Shown: positions 34,699 through 43,721, numbered from the stretch's first letter. The stretch is DNA of 64,000 nucleotides from Paraburkholderia fungorum (GCF_902833645.1 NZ_CADFGE010000007.1:310001-374000), one strand, 5' to 3'. Made by a program: numbers and translations. The notes: generated from the sequence alone by a model not told the origin.

Positions 34699-35199
34699 AT
34701 GTTCGAAATCTCCCCCGCCTCGCATCTGCCAAAAGCCGCGCAATACGAAGAACTGGTTGCCCAGGCGCGTGCGCTGCTCGCCGGCGAAACCGACTGGATC
34801 GCCAACGCCGCGAATTTCTCCGCGTTCGTATTCCATTCCCTCAGCGATCTGAACTGGGCCGGCTTTTATTTCCATGACGGCCGCGAACTGGTGGTCGGGC
34901 CGTTCCAGGGCAAGCCCGCTTGCGTACGCATCGCGCTCGGCAAGGGCGTATGCGGCACGGCGGCGCAAACCCGCCAGACGCAAGTGGTGCGCGACGTGCA
35001 TGAATTCCCCGGCCATATCGCCTGCGATTCGGCATCGCAATCGGAAATCGTCGTGCCGCTGGTCGCACCGGACGGCACGCTGATCGGCGTATGGGATGTC
35101 GACAGCCCGGTTGTCGCGCGCTTCGACGCTGAAGACGCGAAGGGCATGGAAGCGCTGTGCGCCGTGTTTATCGAAGCCGCATTGCCGCGCGCGTCATAA
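34699..35199 (+). CDS. msrC: Free methionine-(R)-sulfoxide reductase (GAF domain)
   Basis: A 166-residue single-GAF enzyme that reduces free methionine-R-sulfoxide using thioredoxin. The three cysteines of the family are present at residues 75, 85 and 109, with the 10- and 24-residue spacings of the E. coli enzyme (84, 94, 118). The LNWAGFYF and GVWDVDSP segments are characteristic. ATG 34699 (MFEISPASHLP) matches the family; the in-frame start at 34531 would add 56 unrelated residues. It lies 178 bases after the Mop gene and could be in the same transcript. Confidence 0.93.
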   Translation: MFEISPASHLPKAAQYEELVAQARALLAGETDWIANAANFSAFVFHSLSDLNWAGFYFHDGRELVVGPFQGKPACVRIALGKGVCGTAAQTRQTQVVRDVHEFPGHIACDSASQSEIVVPLVAPDGTLIGVWDVDSPVVARFDAEDAKGMEALCAVFIEAALPRAS

Positions 35200-35670
35200 G
35201 CGTTTCAGCGGGCGCGGATCCGCCGGTGCGGCGGCACCATATGGGCGTGACGAACCCCGCAGGTTTTGGAGACACGTAGCAGTTCCGCCACCGCTGTTGC
35301 TGCTGCTACCACTACGCCGCTGACCTTCCAACGGTCCCCTGCCTTACCCCGCAATTGGACCTTCGAAAGCCGCGATATCGACGCTCGGCGGGACGCCAGA
35401 CCGAAGGCTTGAGTACCCCGGCCATAGCGAACGCTTTATGATGTGTGCGATAACGCGCGTGCTGGCGGCGGGGTTGGGGATTACACCAAGGGAAACGCTT
35501 GCCGCCGGGAATGCGTGGCCGGCGTGGCAATTCCGGCCAGGAAAGCCGCTATCATAGTGACGGTTATCCGGCGGATTGGACCAAATTCGCCGGCTTTGCC
35601 GGTTGCGCCGTAAGCATCAAGAAAAACGCTAACTCGCTTTTAATATCCAGGAAATTCAAAGGCCGGCGCG
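35200..35670. other. Gene-free region before the PAS-GGDEF-EAL gene
   Basis: No coding character on either strand. A small hairpin (CCGGC-TTT-GCCGG, 35590-35602) lies about 70 bases before the gene. No c-di-GMP riboswitch could be fitted. The gene's promoter is presumably here but was not recognised. Confidence 0.45.
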
Positions 35671-37380
35671 ATGCAAGACCCTTACTACGCCGACGCGCGC
35701 ACGCCCGATGCCGCGCTTGCAGCGGCGCCATACGGCATGTTCGTCTGCACGGCCGACGGTACGTTCGACTCGGTCAACGCCGCTTTCGAAAGGTTGACCG
35801 GTTTTACCGCCGAAGAATTGATCGGCCGGCGCACTTTTGAGTCCTTGCACGACCCGGCTGAACTTGCGAGGCGGCGCTCCGAATTGCCGCCGCTGTCGGC
35901 GGTAGGTTCGCGCTATGAAGGCGAATGGACCTATGTGCGGCGCAACGGCAACCGCATTCGCGTGGTGTTCGCGCTGTCGCCGCTTGTCGCCGGGCCGGGG
36001 CATTCCGCTGGGGTAGTGACGGCACCCGCTCGCTATGTCGGCATTGCGATCGACATGACGCGTTACGCGCAGTCCGAGGCGCGCCTGTGGTACGTCGCGC
36101 ACCATGACGGTGTGACCCGGCTGCCGAATCAGACGCTTTTCACCGAACGGCTCGAGCTCACGATCGCGCGCTGTCAGCGCAGCGGCAGCGGCTTTACCGT
36201 GCTGATCGCCGAGCTCGATCATTTACGCAAGCTGCGCGACGCGCTTGGTTTGCATGCGGCCGAACTGGTGCTGCAGATCGTCGGCGAGCGGCTGCGCGGT
36301 CTCTTTCCCAACGACGGTACGATCGCCTCGATCGGCGGCACGCAATTCGCGCTGCTGATCAACGAAACCGGCGCGGCGGCTGATGCTTTCGCGGCCGAAG
36401 CACTGGGCCGCATCGCCGAATCGATCGACTACGCTGGCACCGCGCTGAATATCACGGCGAGTATCGGCATCGTCGCCTATCCCGCCGACGGTGCCGATGC
36501 GCCGACGCTGATGCGCCGCGCGGGCGTGGCGTTGTCGGCGGCTTCGGCAGTCAGCGGCAACGCGGTGCGGCGGTTTTCCACCGCGCTCGAAGGTCAGGCG
36601 GCGCGCCGTTTCGAACTTGAGGGAATGCTGCGCGAAGCGCTCGAACGTCAGCAACTGCATCTCGTGTATCAGCCGCAGGTGACGCTTGCCAACGGACGCA
36701 TCGCGCAAGTGGAGACGCTGCTGCGCTGGAATCATCCGCAGCGTGGTTTGATCAGTCCGGTCGAATTCGTGCCGGTCGCGGAGGAGGCGGGACTGATCGA
36801 GCAGATCGGCGAGTGGGTGATCCGTACCGCGTGCCGCGATGCCGGCAAATTGCTGCGGCTTGCCGGCACGTTGCCACGGATCGCGGTGAACGTGTCGCCC
36901 CAGCAATTCCAGCGGCATAATCTGTTCGAGACGATTCGCGGAGCGCTCGAAGACGCCGCACTCGACCCTTCATATCTCGAAGTGGAGATCACCGAAGGCG
37001 TGCTGCTCGGCGACACAGAGCAGGCTTTGCAGACGCTACATGCGTTGCGAGAATTGGGCGTTGAAGTTGCGGTAGACGACTTCGGCACGGGCTATTCGAG
37101 TCTCGCCTACCTCACGCGTTTTCCGCTGAATCGTTTGAAAATCGATCGCTCGTTTGTGATGCGCATGAGTACCGATCCGCAATGCGCGGCGCTTGTCGGC
37201 GCGATTATTGCCATGGCGCACGCATTGAAGCTGCGGGTGACGGCCGAGGGCGTGGAAACAGCCGAGCAGGCCATGCAACTGGAAGCACTAGGCTGCGACG
37301 AAGCGCAGGGCTTCTGGTTTTCGCGGCCCATCACGATTGCGGCGTTGCGTAATTTGCTGAAGCCGTTGGGCACCATGTGA
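35671..37380 (+). CDS. PAS-GGDEF-EAL protein, probable c-di-GMP phosphodiesterase
   Basis: A 569-residue cytoplasmic signalling protein. A PAS domain (about 15-130) is followed by a degenerate GGDEF domain (about 135-300) and an EAL domain (about 310-565). The GGDEF signature reads GGTQF (222-226), so cyclase activity is unlikely. The EAL signature is ETL (348-350), but the metal-binding and catalytic residues seem kept: Glu348, Asn407, Glu439, the DDFGTG loop (469-474), Lys490 and Glu526. The expected activity is therefore c-di-GMP hydrolysis, with the PAS domain as sensor and GGTQF possibly as a GTP-binding regulatory site. No TM segments are visible. Confidence 0.92.
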   Translation: MQDPYYADARTPDAALAAAPYGMFVCTADGTFDSVNAAFERLTGFTAEELIGRRTFESLHDPAELARRRSELPPLSAVGSRYEGEWTYVRRNGNRIRVVFALSPLVAGPGHSAGVVTAPARYVGIAIDMTRYAQSEARLWYVAHHDGVTRLPNQTLFTERLELTIARCQRSGSGFTVLIAELDHLRKLRDALGLHAAELVLQIVGERLRGLFPNDGTIASIGGTQFALLINETGAAADAFAAEALGRIAESIDYAGTALNITASIGIVAYPADGADAPTLMRRAGVALSAASAVSGNAVRRFSTALEGQAARRFELEGMLREALERQQLHLVYQPQVTLANGRIAQVETLLRWNHPQRGLISPVEFVPVAEEAGLIEQIGEWVIRTACRDAGKLLRLAGTLPRIAVNVSPQQFQRHNLFETIRGALEDAALDPSYLEVEITEGVLLGDTEQALQTLHALRELGVEVAVDDFGTGYSSLAYLTRFPLNRLKIDRSFVMRMSTDPQCAALVGAIIAMAHALKLRVTAEGVETAEQAMQLEALGCDEAQGFWFSRPITIAALRNLLKPLGTM

Positions 37381-37515
37381 CGCCGTAGTCGGAAGCGGGC
37401 GCCTAACTCTGGTTTCAGCAAGCCATGTGCCTCGCTTGCCGCGGTGAAAACCGTGGGAACGTATCCTGCTTCCTTGCGTCAAGAGAACATGTACGCAACG
37501 AAGGGCAGGCAAACG

Positions 37516-38325
37516 ATGAACGATCTCCTTACCCGTATTTGGCATTTTCAGCCGTCGCTGCTTGTCACATTGACGCACGACGTCCTTCAGATCGTGCTGG
37601 CCGCGCTGATTCTGATCGTCGGCTGGTGGTTATCGAACCGCGCAGGGACGATGTTCGCGAGAGCGCTCGCCCGCACGCGCGCGGATCCGACCCTCGCGCC
37701 GATGCTGGCCGCCATGGGCACCTGGGCGGTGCGCGTGCTCGTTTTCGTCGCGGCCCTCAGTGAAGTTGGCATTGCCACGGCGAGCGTGCTTGCGGTGCTC
37801 GGCGCGGCCGGTCTGGCGATCGGCCTCGCCTTGCAAGGCACGCTGCAGAATATTGCCGCCGGCATGATGCTGCTGATGTTGCGCCCGTTTCGCGTCGGCG
37901 ATGTGATCGAGGGCAGCGGGGCGGCTGCGGGCATCGTGCGCGAAGTGGGCCTTTTCACGACGCGCATTGAACGCGGTGACGGCAATGCGGTGTTCGTGCC
38001 GAATAGCCAGATCTGGAGCAATCCGGTGATCAACTACAGCAGTGGCGGCACGCAACGCATTGAGGTCGAGGTCGGACTCGCGCAGCGTACGGATGTGGAT
38101 GCAGCGATCGGCGAGTTGAAAAAAGTGGTTGCCGACGAACCGCGTGTGCTGGGCGGTACGACGCTCGCACCGGTCATTACCGTCGCGGACTACCCCGAAC
38201 ATGGCGGCGCAACGCTTCGCATCGCAGCGTGGGTGCGCTCGCCGGACGTGTCGCTCACCACTGACGACCTGCACGATCGCGCGCAGGCCGCGCTTGAACA
38301 GGCCGGCTGTCCGGTGGCTGCCTAG
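37516..38325 (+). CDS. Small-conductance mechanosensitive channel (MscS family)
   Basis: A 269-residue heptameric channel that releases solutes on hypo-osmotic shock. Three TM helices at about 17-40, 58-80 and 88-115; TM3 carries the Gly/Ala-rich pore pattern GAAGLAIGLALQGTLQN. The beta domain has FRVGDVIEG and FVPNSQIWSNPVINYS. ATG 37516 is chosen as the usual short N-terminus; in-frame ATG 37489 and GTG 37444 would lengthen it. Apparently a single-gene unit ending at the terminator 38346-38365. Confidence 0.9.
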   Translation: MNDLLTRIWHFQPSLLVTLTHDVLQIVLAALILIVGWWLSNRAGTMFARALARTRADPTLAPMLAAMGTWAVRVLVFVAALSEVGIATASVLAVLGAAGLAIGLALQGTLQNIAAGMMLLMLRPFRVGDVIEGSGAAAGIVREVGLFTTRIERGDGNAVFVPNSQIWSNPVINYSSGGTQRIEVEVGLAQRTDVDAAIGELKKVVADEPRVLGGTTLAPVITVADYPEHGGATLRIAAWVRSPDVSLTTDDLHDRAQAALEQAGCPVAA

Positions 38326-38345
38326 CTGCGCGAACAATAGCAAAG

Positions 38346-38365
38346 GGGCCGTTTGGCCCTCTTTT
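38346..38365 (+). terminator. Rho-independent terminator of the mscS gene
   Basis: GGGCC (38346-38350), loop GTTT, GGCCC (38355-38359), then TCTTTT. It lies 21 bases beyond the mscS stop codon and is the clearest intrinsic terminator in the window. Confidence 0.7.
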
Positions 38366-38456
38366 CGCTGGATAGCGTTGCTACGGATGTACGCGCAATT
38401 CAGTGTGCAACGTTTTCATCATGAGGGTTCAAGGGTCCTAAGCGATTCAGTGTGTC

Positions 38457-39548
38457 TCACGCACGCGGATGAGCGAGAAAGAAACGCAGCATCTCGGCTG
38501 ACGCGTCGGGACCGGCCGGGTCCGTGTATGAGCCGCGCGGGCTGCCGCCTGCCCACGCGTGGCCCGCGCCATGAATAGACCAGTATTCCGCTTCCGTACC
38601 GTTCGCTGCGACACGTCGCTGGACCGTGCAGGCGCGCTGGCCGCCCGCTGTGCCCGCAGCGGACGAGGCAGCGTTGGCCGTCGTGACGGTGGCATCGAAG
38701 CCCGCCACGAGCGCTATCGCATTCGAGGGATGCACGGTTGAATCCGCATCGCCATGAAACACGATGAGCGGCCGCTGCGGTTCGACGCGCGGACGGTTGC
38801 GAAGCGCTTTGCCGCCTTTCATTGCGGCGAGCGCCGAGGGCAGGTCCTTCGCGCATCCACAGGCGAGCCCGGAATGGATACACGCCGCCGCATAAAGTTC
38901 GGGCGAGGTCTTCAGCATGACGTCCGCCATTGCGCCGCCAGCAGACAATCCCGCCACGTACACGCGCGCCGGATCGACGCGATAACGTGCGATCACCTCG
39001 CGTGTGATGCCGGCGATCAGCGAAGGCTCGCCCTGATCGCGCTGCTGATCGCCCGGTTTGAACCAGTTCCAGCACGACGAATGATTGGCCGCCTGCGACT
39101 GATTCGGATACACGACGATGAAGCCATGACGCTCGGCCATTTCGTTCATGCGCGTGCCGGCCGCGAAGTCGTCGGCGTTTTGCGTGCAGCCGTGCAGCAT
39201 CACGATGAGCGGCAACGGTTCGTTGGCGTAGACGGCCGGTACGTATAGCTTGTATTGACGTTGGCCCGCGCCATTGCTGAACGTGTGAGTGCTGAAGGTG
39301 CCCGGCGTGTCGGCGTCGAAAGTACGTTCGGCGGGGGCGTGGGGCGCGGTGGGTGTTTGTGCCTGCTGCCATGCCTGCTTCCATTGGTCGACACTCTGCG
39401 GCATGTGCGGGGCTTGCGCATGACCGCCTCCGGCCGGTCCTTTCGCGAGCGCGCGCTGAACCGCGGCGGTGGCTTCCTTCGGCCCCTTCGTGCGCAGCAG
39501 GTCGAAAGCTTCTTTCATCGACTTCAGGAAATCTTCATTCATTTTCAT
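38457..39548 (-). CDS. PHB depolymerase-family esterase (alpha/beta hydrolase)
   Basis: A 363-residue serine esterase of the LpqC/PHB depolymerase family. After a charged helical N-terminus (MKMNEDFLKSMKEAFDLL) reminiscent of phasin-like segments and a Gln/Pro-rich linker, the hydrolase domain shows the oxyanion region VMLHGCTQNADDF, nucleophile elbow GLSAGGAM, acid residue in VFHGDADSTVHP and catalytic His in GAGHAWAGG. There is no signal peptide, which suggests intracellular action on short polyesters or other esters. ATG 39548 is used. The neighbouring ribbon-helix-helix gene, 105 bases upstream, may regulate it. Confidence 0.88.
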   Translation of the reverse strand: MKMNEDFLKSMKEAFDLLRTKGPKEATAAVQRALAKGPAGGGHAQAPHMPQSVDQWKQAWQQAQTPTAPHAPAERTFDADTPGTFSTHTFSNGAGQRQYKLYVPAVYANEPLPLIVMLHGCTQNADDFAAGTRMNEMAERHGFIVVYPNQSQAANHSSCWNWFKPGDQQRDQGEPSLIAGITREVIARYRVDPARVYVAGLSAGGAMADVMLKTSPELYAAACIHSGLACGCAKDLPSALAAMKGGKALRNRPRVEPQRPLIVFHGDADSTVHPSNAIALVAGFDATVTTANAASSAAGTAGGQRACTVQRRVAANGTEAEYWSIHGAGHAWAGGSPRGSYTDPAGPDASAEMLRFFLAHPRA

Positions 39549-39653
39549 GATCGTAGGCGACTGCGTTGACCTGCTTTGAGCGTGACCGTGTCGGGCGATG
39601 CGCTGCACGGTTTCAACAGGGTTTGACTATGAGGACTGCCGCGCGAGACGCGA

Positions 39654-40079
39654 CTATCTGATGCGGCCGGCGAGCACCGCCTTGACCGCCGGTGAGGCGT
39701 GAAATGCGCCGAGCACTGTCACCGATGCGATCGTGGCCGCCGCCAGTTCCGGCGACACATCGGCGGCAATGCTCGCGAGGCCGAGCACCTGAATGTCCAG
39801 TCGTTCGTTTGCGGCTTGTGCGGTTTCCAGGTCCTGCTTCGAGAAGTGTTGCAAACCGAGCACCAGCGCGCGCCGGGTGACCGTTTCCGTGACGACCTGC
39901 GCATGGACCGCGAGCTGGTTGCGGATCGCGGTGCGAATCAGGTCGGTGCGGTTCGAATAAAAACCCTCTTCGACGAGCAAGTCGATCTGACCCAGGTCCA
40001 CCGGGCCGAGGTTGATGGTGATTTTTTCGGTCTCACCGCCTTTCGGGCGGGAGGTGTCGACGAGTTTGAGGTCGGGCAT
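39654..40079 (-). CDS. Ribbon-helix-helix (CopG-like) regulator
   Basis: A 141-residue protein whose first 55 residues match a ribbon-helix-helix DNA-binding fold: a strand (KITINLGPVDL), helix 1 (GQIDLLVEEG) and helix 2 (SNRTDLIRTAIRNQLAVH). The remaining ~85 residues form helices rich in Ala and Leu, probably for oligomerisation. GGAAGAG precedes ATG 40079. It sits upstream of the esterase gene on the same strand, and from memory this pair recurs in Burkholderiaceae, so it may control polyester metabolism. It is not an obvious antitoxin because no toxin gene adjoins it. Confidence 0.75.
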   Translation of the reverse strand: MPDLKLVDTSRPKGGETEKITINLGPVDLGQIDLLVEEGFYSNRTDLIRTAIRNQLAVHAQVVTETVTRRALVLGLQHFSKQDLETAQAANERLDIQVLGLASIAADVSPELAAATIASVTVLGAFHASPAVKAVLAGRIR

Positions 40080-40325
40080 TTCTCTTCCGTTTGGTAGTCG
40101 CGCAGCATCCATGCGCCATCCAAATAACATCCAATGGGATGGTTATACGCGACTCGTCCGAATGGCGTCAACGAGGAAATTGAGGGCCGGTAGAGAATGA
40201 GAAGCGCAAATCCGGACTGTTTGAGCGGCAGGCGCGATGGGCTGGACGGTATGGGCGCCTGCGCCAACACCTGACGACTAGCGCTGGCTGCCGGCTCAAA
40301 TTGGCGTGTGCACGATTTCGCTTAC

Positions 40326-40529
40326 TCAGGCGAGGTCGGCGAGCGGCTGCTTCTGCGGATCGGCCGGACCTCTGAACGGCAGATCGCGTGGGAGGGGTTC
40401 TTTCGGCGGATCGAGCGGCGGCTCTGGGGGCGTACTCGACATGCGCATAACGGATGAAGTGTTCCTGACCGGCTTGAATCTGATTTGCACGGCAACCTCC
40501 ACGGGTGATGGAACGTTCAGGGCGCACAC
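40326..40529 (-). CDS. Possible proline-rich microprotein
   Basis: A 67-codon frame starting with GTG 40529, seven bases after the stop of the three-TM gene. Its second half is strikingly Pro-rich (PPEPPLDPPKEPLPRDLPF), and it ends QKQPLADLA. An internal ATG at 40448 would give a 40-residue product made almost only of the Pro-rich part. No convincing ribosome site was found, so coding status is doubtful, but the tight spacing would fit a translationally coupled gene. Confidence 0.3.
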   Translation of the reverse strand: MCALNVPSPVEVAVQIRFKPVRNTSSVMRMSSTPPEPPLDPPKEPLPRDLPFRGPADPQKQPLADLA

Positions 40530-40535
40530 AGGCGC

Positions 40536-41237
40536 CTATTTGCCATGCCCCTTGCTGGTTCGGGACCCATGCGGATTTTCGGTGGGCGCAAACCAGAAGA
40601 AACATGGCGCCTGCTGGATAGAAGGCATGCTGCGTACATCGATTGGTGCAGTTATTTTTATCTGCTGGGTCTTCTCGAGATCGGCCTTGTTCATACCGCC
40701 CAGGTAGAAGACCGAGAAAGCGGCGGCGGTGAGCAGGGCTTCAACGACGATCAGGAGATTGATGTTGGAAATATTCTTTGCGCGCTTATCGTTGATTTCG
40801 GCATTGGTTGCCTGGCGCTCGAGGTAATTCTTTATTAACAGCTTTCTAACTTCGCTGTCCGATGTAATCCCGAGCGCGCGCGCCGCATTTGGCGATTTTG
40901 CTATCGTGGCATCCCACTCGAGCTTGTATTTTTCCAGGTTCGTCGATACGGGCAGGGTTTTGTAGGTGTTTCGATGGAAGATCGAACCCACCGAGGATCT
41001 GAAAAAGTAGAATCCCGACGCAAGCAGCGAGGCGAAGGTCAGCGCCAGAAGCGCAAAAAACAGATAGTCCGCGAAGCCGTGCCTGTGTTGGATATCGACG
41101 TTGGCGAGCAGAAAACTAAGCGCTCCAATAATCGCGGTGACAAGCGTGAGCGATGACTGCAGTCGCGAGTCGATTTTGTCGCGCAGGTCGAGCTCACGCC
41201 AGTGCTGGCTTTCGTAGAGGTCTTCCGAAGTCAACAT
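40536..41237 (-). CDS. Three-TM membrane protein of unknown function
   Basis: A 233-residue protein with a charged N-terminus (MLTSEDLYESQHWRELDLRDK), a two-TM hairpin (about 29-46 and 57-80), a soluble central region (about 81-155) and a third TM near 157-180, followed by a ~50-residue hydrophilic tail. The layout resembles two-TM SLATT-type effectors associated with nucleotide-signalling defence, but no sensor or synthase gene is adjacent, so that is only a structural parallel. GC is visibly lower than in flanking genes. AAAGGAG before ATG 41237 makes the start secure. Function not recognised. Confidence 0.75.
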   Translation of the reverse strand: MLTSEDLYESQHWRELDLRDKIDSRLQSSLTLVTAIIGALSFLLANVDIQHRHGFADYLFFALLALTFASLLASGFYFFRSSVGSIFHRNTYKTLPVSTNLEKYKLEWDATIAKSPNAARALGITSDSEVRKLLIKNYLERQATNAEINDKRAKNISNINLLIVVEALLTAAAFSVFYLGGMNKADLEKTQQIKITAPIDVRSMPSIQQAPCFFWFAPTENPHGSRTSKGHGK

Positions 41238-41372
41238 GCGGCTCTCCTTTAACCCGGCGATTGATGACGGTCCTTGCAGACATCCAGGCGGCACAGCAGT
41301 GTTTATTGTAGTAAGGCGTCTCTTCTTTTCGAGAATGAAATCTCGCTCATGTAGATTGAAGCGTCACCCTTT

Positions 41373-41580
41373 CCGAGCGAGCGCAATGCCGAGGCGTTTG
41401 CGCTTCTTCGGCACGCCGACGTTTCTCCCGGGGCAGACCCTGGTCGCGGCGATCTGGGTCATCGTGAACGTCGCCGGGCTGACAAAATTCGACGTCTATT
41501 CTTTCATTCTTTTGAATTTGGCCGTCAGTTCGCAGTCCGCGTACGCGGCGCCGCTGATCCTGCTGGCGCGGACGCGCCAA
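41373..41580 (+). pseudogene. DUF1003 membrane protein remnant, frameshifted and truncated
   Basis: The frame from 41386 encodes the core of a DUF1003 protein: RFFGTPTFLPGQT, a TM with VAAIWVIVNVAGL, then YSFILLNLAVSSQ and APLILLARTRQ, ending at 41580. The expected preceding residues (PSERNAEAFA) are encoded at 41373-41402 in a different frame, so a frameshift lies near 41402. Both ends of the family are missing: the N-terminal soluble part is absent, and the charged region after ARTRQ does not continue. It fills most of the 41238-41612 gap, between a divergent and a convergent gene. Confidence 0.72.
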
Positions 41581-41612
41581 AAGTCCGCGCATGCAGGAGC
41601 GCAGGGCAAGCC

Positions 41613-43082
41613 CTACATCAGAACGATATCGTACTGCTCCTGGCTCAAATTCGACTCCACCTGCAACGACACCGGCTTGCCGATGAAATCGATCAGCATG
41701 GCCAGATGCTGCGACTCTTCCTCGAGAAACAGATCGATCACCTGCTGCGAAGCCACCACGCGGAACTCGCGCGGATTGAACTGCCGCGACTCGCGCAGAA
41801 TCTCGCGCAGCACGTCGTAGCAGACCGTCCGCGACGTCTTGACCTGTCCCTTGCCCTGGCATACCGGGCAGGGCTCACACAGCACGTGCGCCAACGATTC
41901 GCGCGTACGTTTGCGGGTCATCTCCACGAGCCCAAGCTGCGAGAAGCCATTCACGGTCACGCGTGTGCGATCGCGCGAGAGCGCCTTCTTCAACTCACCG
42001 AGCACCTGATCGCGATGCTCGACGTTCTCCATGTCGATGAAGTCGATGATGATCACGCCACCCAGATTGCGCAGTCGCAATTGCCGCGCGATCGTGTGCG
42101 CGGCCTCGAGGTTGGTCTTGAAGATCGTATCGTCGAAGTTGCGTGCGCCGACGTAGCCGCCGGTGTTCACGTCGATGGTCGTCATCGCTTCAGTCTGGTC
42201 GATCACGAGATAGCCGCCCGACTTCAGATCGACCCGGCGTGACAACGCGCGCTGGATCTCCGCCTCGATGTTGTACAGATCGAAGAGCGGCCGCTCGCCG
42301 GTGTAGTGATGCAGTTTGGAAGACACCGCCGGCGTGAACTCCGCCGCGAAGTCGGCTAGCATCTGATAGGTCTCGCGCGAGTCGACCTGAATGCGCGAGG
42401 TCTCGTCATTCACGAAATCGCGCAGCACACGCTGCGAGAGATTCAGGTCCTGGTAGAGCAGGCTGGTCGGCGGCATGCGCTGACCTTGCGAGATGATCGT
42501 CGCCCACGTCTTACGCAGATAGGCAACGTCCGCGGCCAGCTCTTCGCTGGTCGCATCTTCGGCGATGGTGCGCACGATGTAGCCGCCTTTTTCATCGGCG
42601 GGCAGCACGGCGGTCAAACGCGCGCGCACGGCTTCGCGTTCGGCTTCGCTCTCGATCTTCTGCGAGATGCCGATGTGCGGCTCCTGCGGCAGATACACGA
42701 GCGTACGCCCGGCAATGCTCACTTGCGTGGACAGCCGCGCGCCTTTGGTGCCGATCGGATCCTTCACGACCTGCACCATCAGCGTCTGACCTTCGAAGAC
42801 GATTTTCTCGATCGGCTGGTGCGGCGTTTGATGTTGCGGTTCGCCCGCAATGCGCGGATGCCAGATGTCCGCTACGTGCAGGAACGCGGCGCGTTCCAGA
42901 CCGATGTCGATGAAGGCGGATTGCATGCCCGGCAACACGCGGACGACTTTGCCGAGATAGACATTGCCGACGCGTCCTCGCGACAGCGTTCGTTCGACGT
43001 GAAGTTCCTGGACGGCGCCTTGCTGGACGAGCGCGACGCGCGTTTCCTGCGGCGTGACATTGATCAGGATTTCTTCATTCAT
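41613..43082 (-). CDS. rng: Ribonuclease G
   Basis: A 489-residue endoribonuclease of the RNase E/G family that matures the 16S rRNA 5' end. An S1-like RNA-binding region is near the N-terminus (RGRVGNVYLGKVVRVLPGMQSAFIDIG), then the catalytic domain with YLVIDQTEAMTTIDVNTG and the metal aspartates in that region, and GVIIIDFIDM. The zinc-link motif CEPCPVCQGKG is present in the C-terminal third. The length fits RNase G and not RNase E, as there is no degradosome scaffold. It is followed on the same strand order by maf (nine bases apart), typical for beta-proteobacteria. Confidence 0.97.
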   Translation of the reverse strand: MNEEILINVTPQETRVALVQQGAVQELHVERTLSRGRVGNVYLGKVVRVLPGMQSAFIDIGLERAAFLHVADIWHPRIAGEPQHQTPHQPIEKIVFEGQTLMVQVVKDPIGTKGARLSTQVSIAGRTLVYLPQEPHIGISQKIESEAEREAVRARLTAVLPADEKGGYIVRTIAEDATSEELAADVAYLRKTWATIISQGQRMPPTSLLYQDLNLSQRVLRDFVNDETSRIQVDSRETYQMLADFAAEFTPAVSSKLHHYTGERPLFDLYNIEAEIQRALSRRVDLKSGGYLVIDQTEAMTTIDVNTGGYVGARNFDDTIFKTNLEAAHTIARQLRLRNLGGVIIIDFIDMENVEHRDQVLGELKKALSRDRTRVTVNGFSQLGLVEMTRKRTRESLAHVLCEPCPVCQGKGQVKTSRTVCYDVLREILRESRQFNPREFRVVASQQVIDLFLEEESQHLAMLIDFIGKPVSLQVESNLSQEQYDIVLM

Positions 43083-43091
43083 GGTGTTATT

Positions 43092-43721
43092 TTAGAAGTC
43101 GATGCGCGCTGCCCGCAGGAGGGCAGCGGTTTCAAAAAGCGGCAAACCCATGATACCTGAATAGGACCCGTCGATATGTTCGATAAACTCCGCGGCGCGT
43201 CCCTGCACACCGTACGCGCCTGCCTTGCCGAGCGGTTCGCCGCTCGCGGCATAGCGGCGCACGGCGTCCGCTTGCAGTGCAGCAAAACGTACCTTCGAGA
43301 CCGATAGCGCCGCGGGCAGCAACGTGCCTTGCGCATCGACCACCGCGACGGCCGTCAACACTTCGTGATCGCGACCCGCGAGACGCGTGAGCATCGAGAC
43401 GGCGTCGTCGGCATCGACGGGCTTGCCGAGGATCGCATCGTCGATTGTGACCGTTGTGTCGGCAACCAGAATCGGCCGCACGGTGTGGCCGCCCGCCAGG
43501 AGACGCGCGCGCGCGGCGTGCGCCTTGGCGATACAGACGCGTTGCACGTAGTCGCGGGCACGCTCGCCGGGCAGCTCGACTTCGAGTGCTTCGGCGTCTT
43601 CATCGGGGCGCGGCAGGAGCAATTCAAAACGCACGCCGAGCTGTTGCAACAACTCCTGACGGCGTGGACTCTGGGAAGCAAGGTAGACGAACGGATGCAG
43701 CGAAGCGGCGAGCGTGGGCAT
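43092..43721 (-). CDS. maf: Maf nucleoside triphosphate pyrophosphatase
   Basis: A 209-residue house-cleaning enzyme that hydrolyses dTTP/UTP and modified nucleotides. The Maf hallmark SQSPRRQELLQQLG near the N-terminus, the VADTTVTIDD catalytic region and the QGRAAEFIEHIDGSYSGIMGLP segment are all present. The latter is of the YhdE (dTTP/UTP) type. ATG 43721 begins ten residues before the first strand. It lies nine bases upstream of rng and 156 bases downstream of rlmH on the same strand. Confidence 0.95.
   Translation of the reverse strand: MPTLAASLHPFVYLASQSPRRQELLQQLGVRFELLLPRPDEDAEALEVELPGERARDYVQRVCIAKAHAARARLLAGGHTVRPILVADTTVTIDDAILGKPVDADDAVSMLTRLAGRDHEVLTAVAVVDAQGTLLPAALSVSKVRFAALQADAVRRYAASGEPLGKAGAYGVQGRAAEFIEHIDGSYSGIMGLPLFETAALLRAARIDF

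Noticed and set aside
35200..35670. c-di-GMP riboswitch upstream of the PAS-GGDEF-EAL gene
   Set aside because: Considered because of the downstream gene, but the conserved core elements of either c-di-GMP class could not be found.
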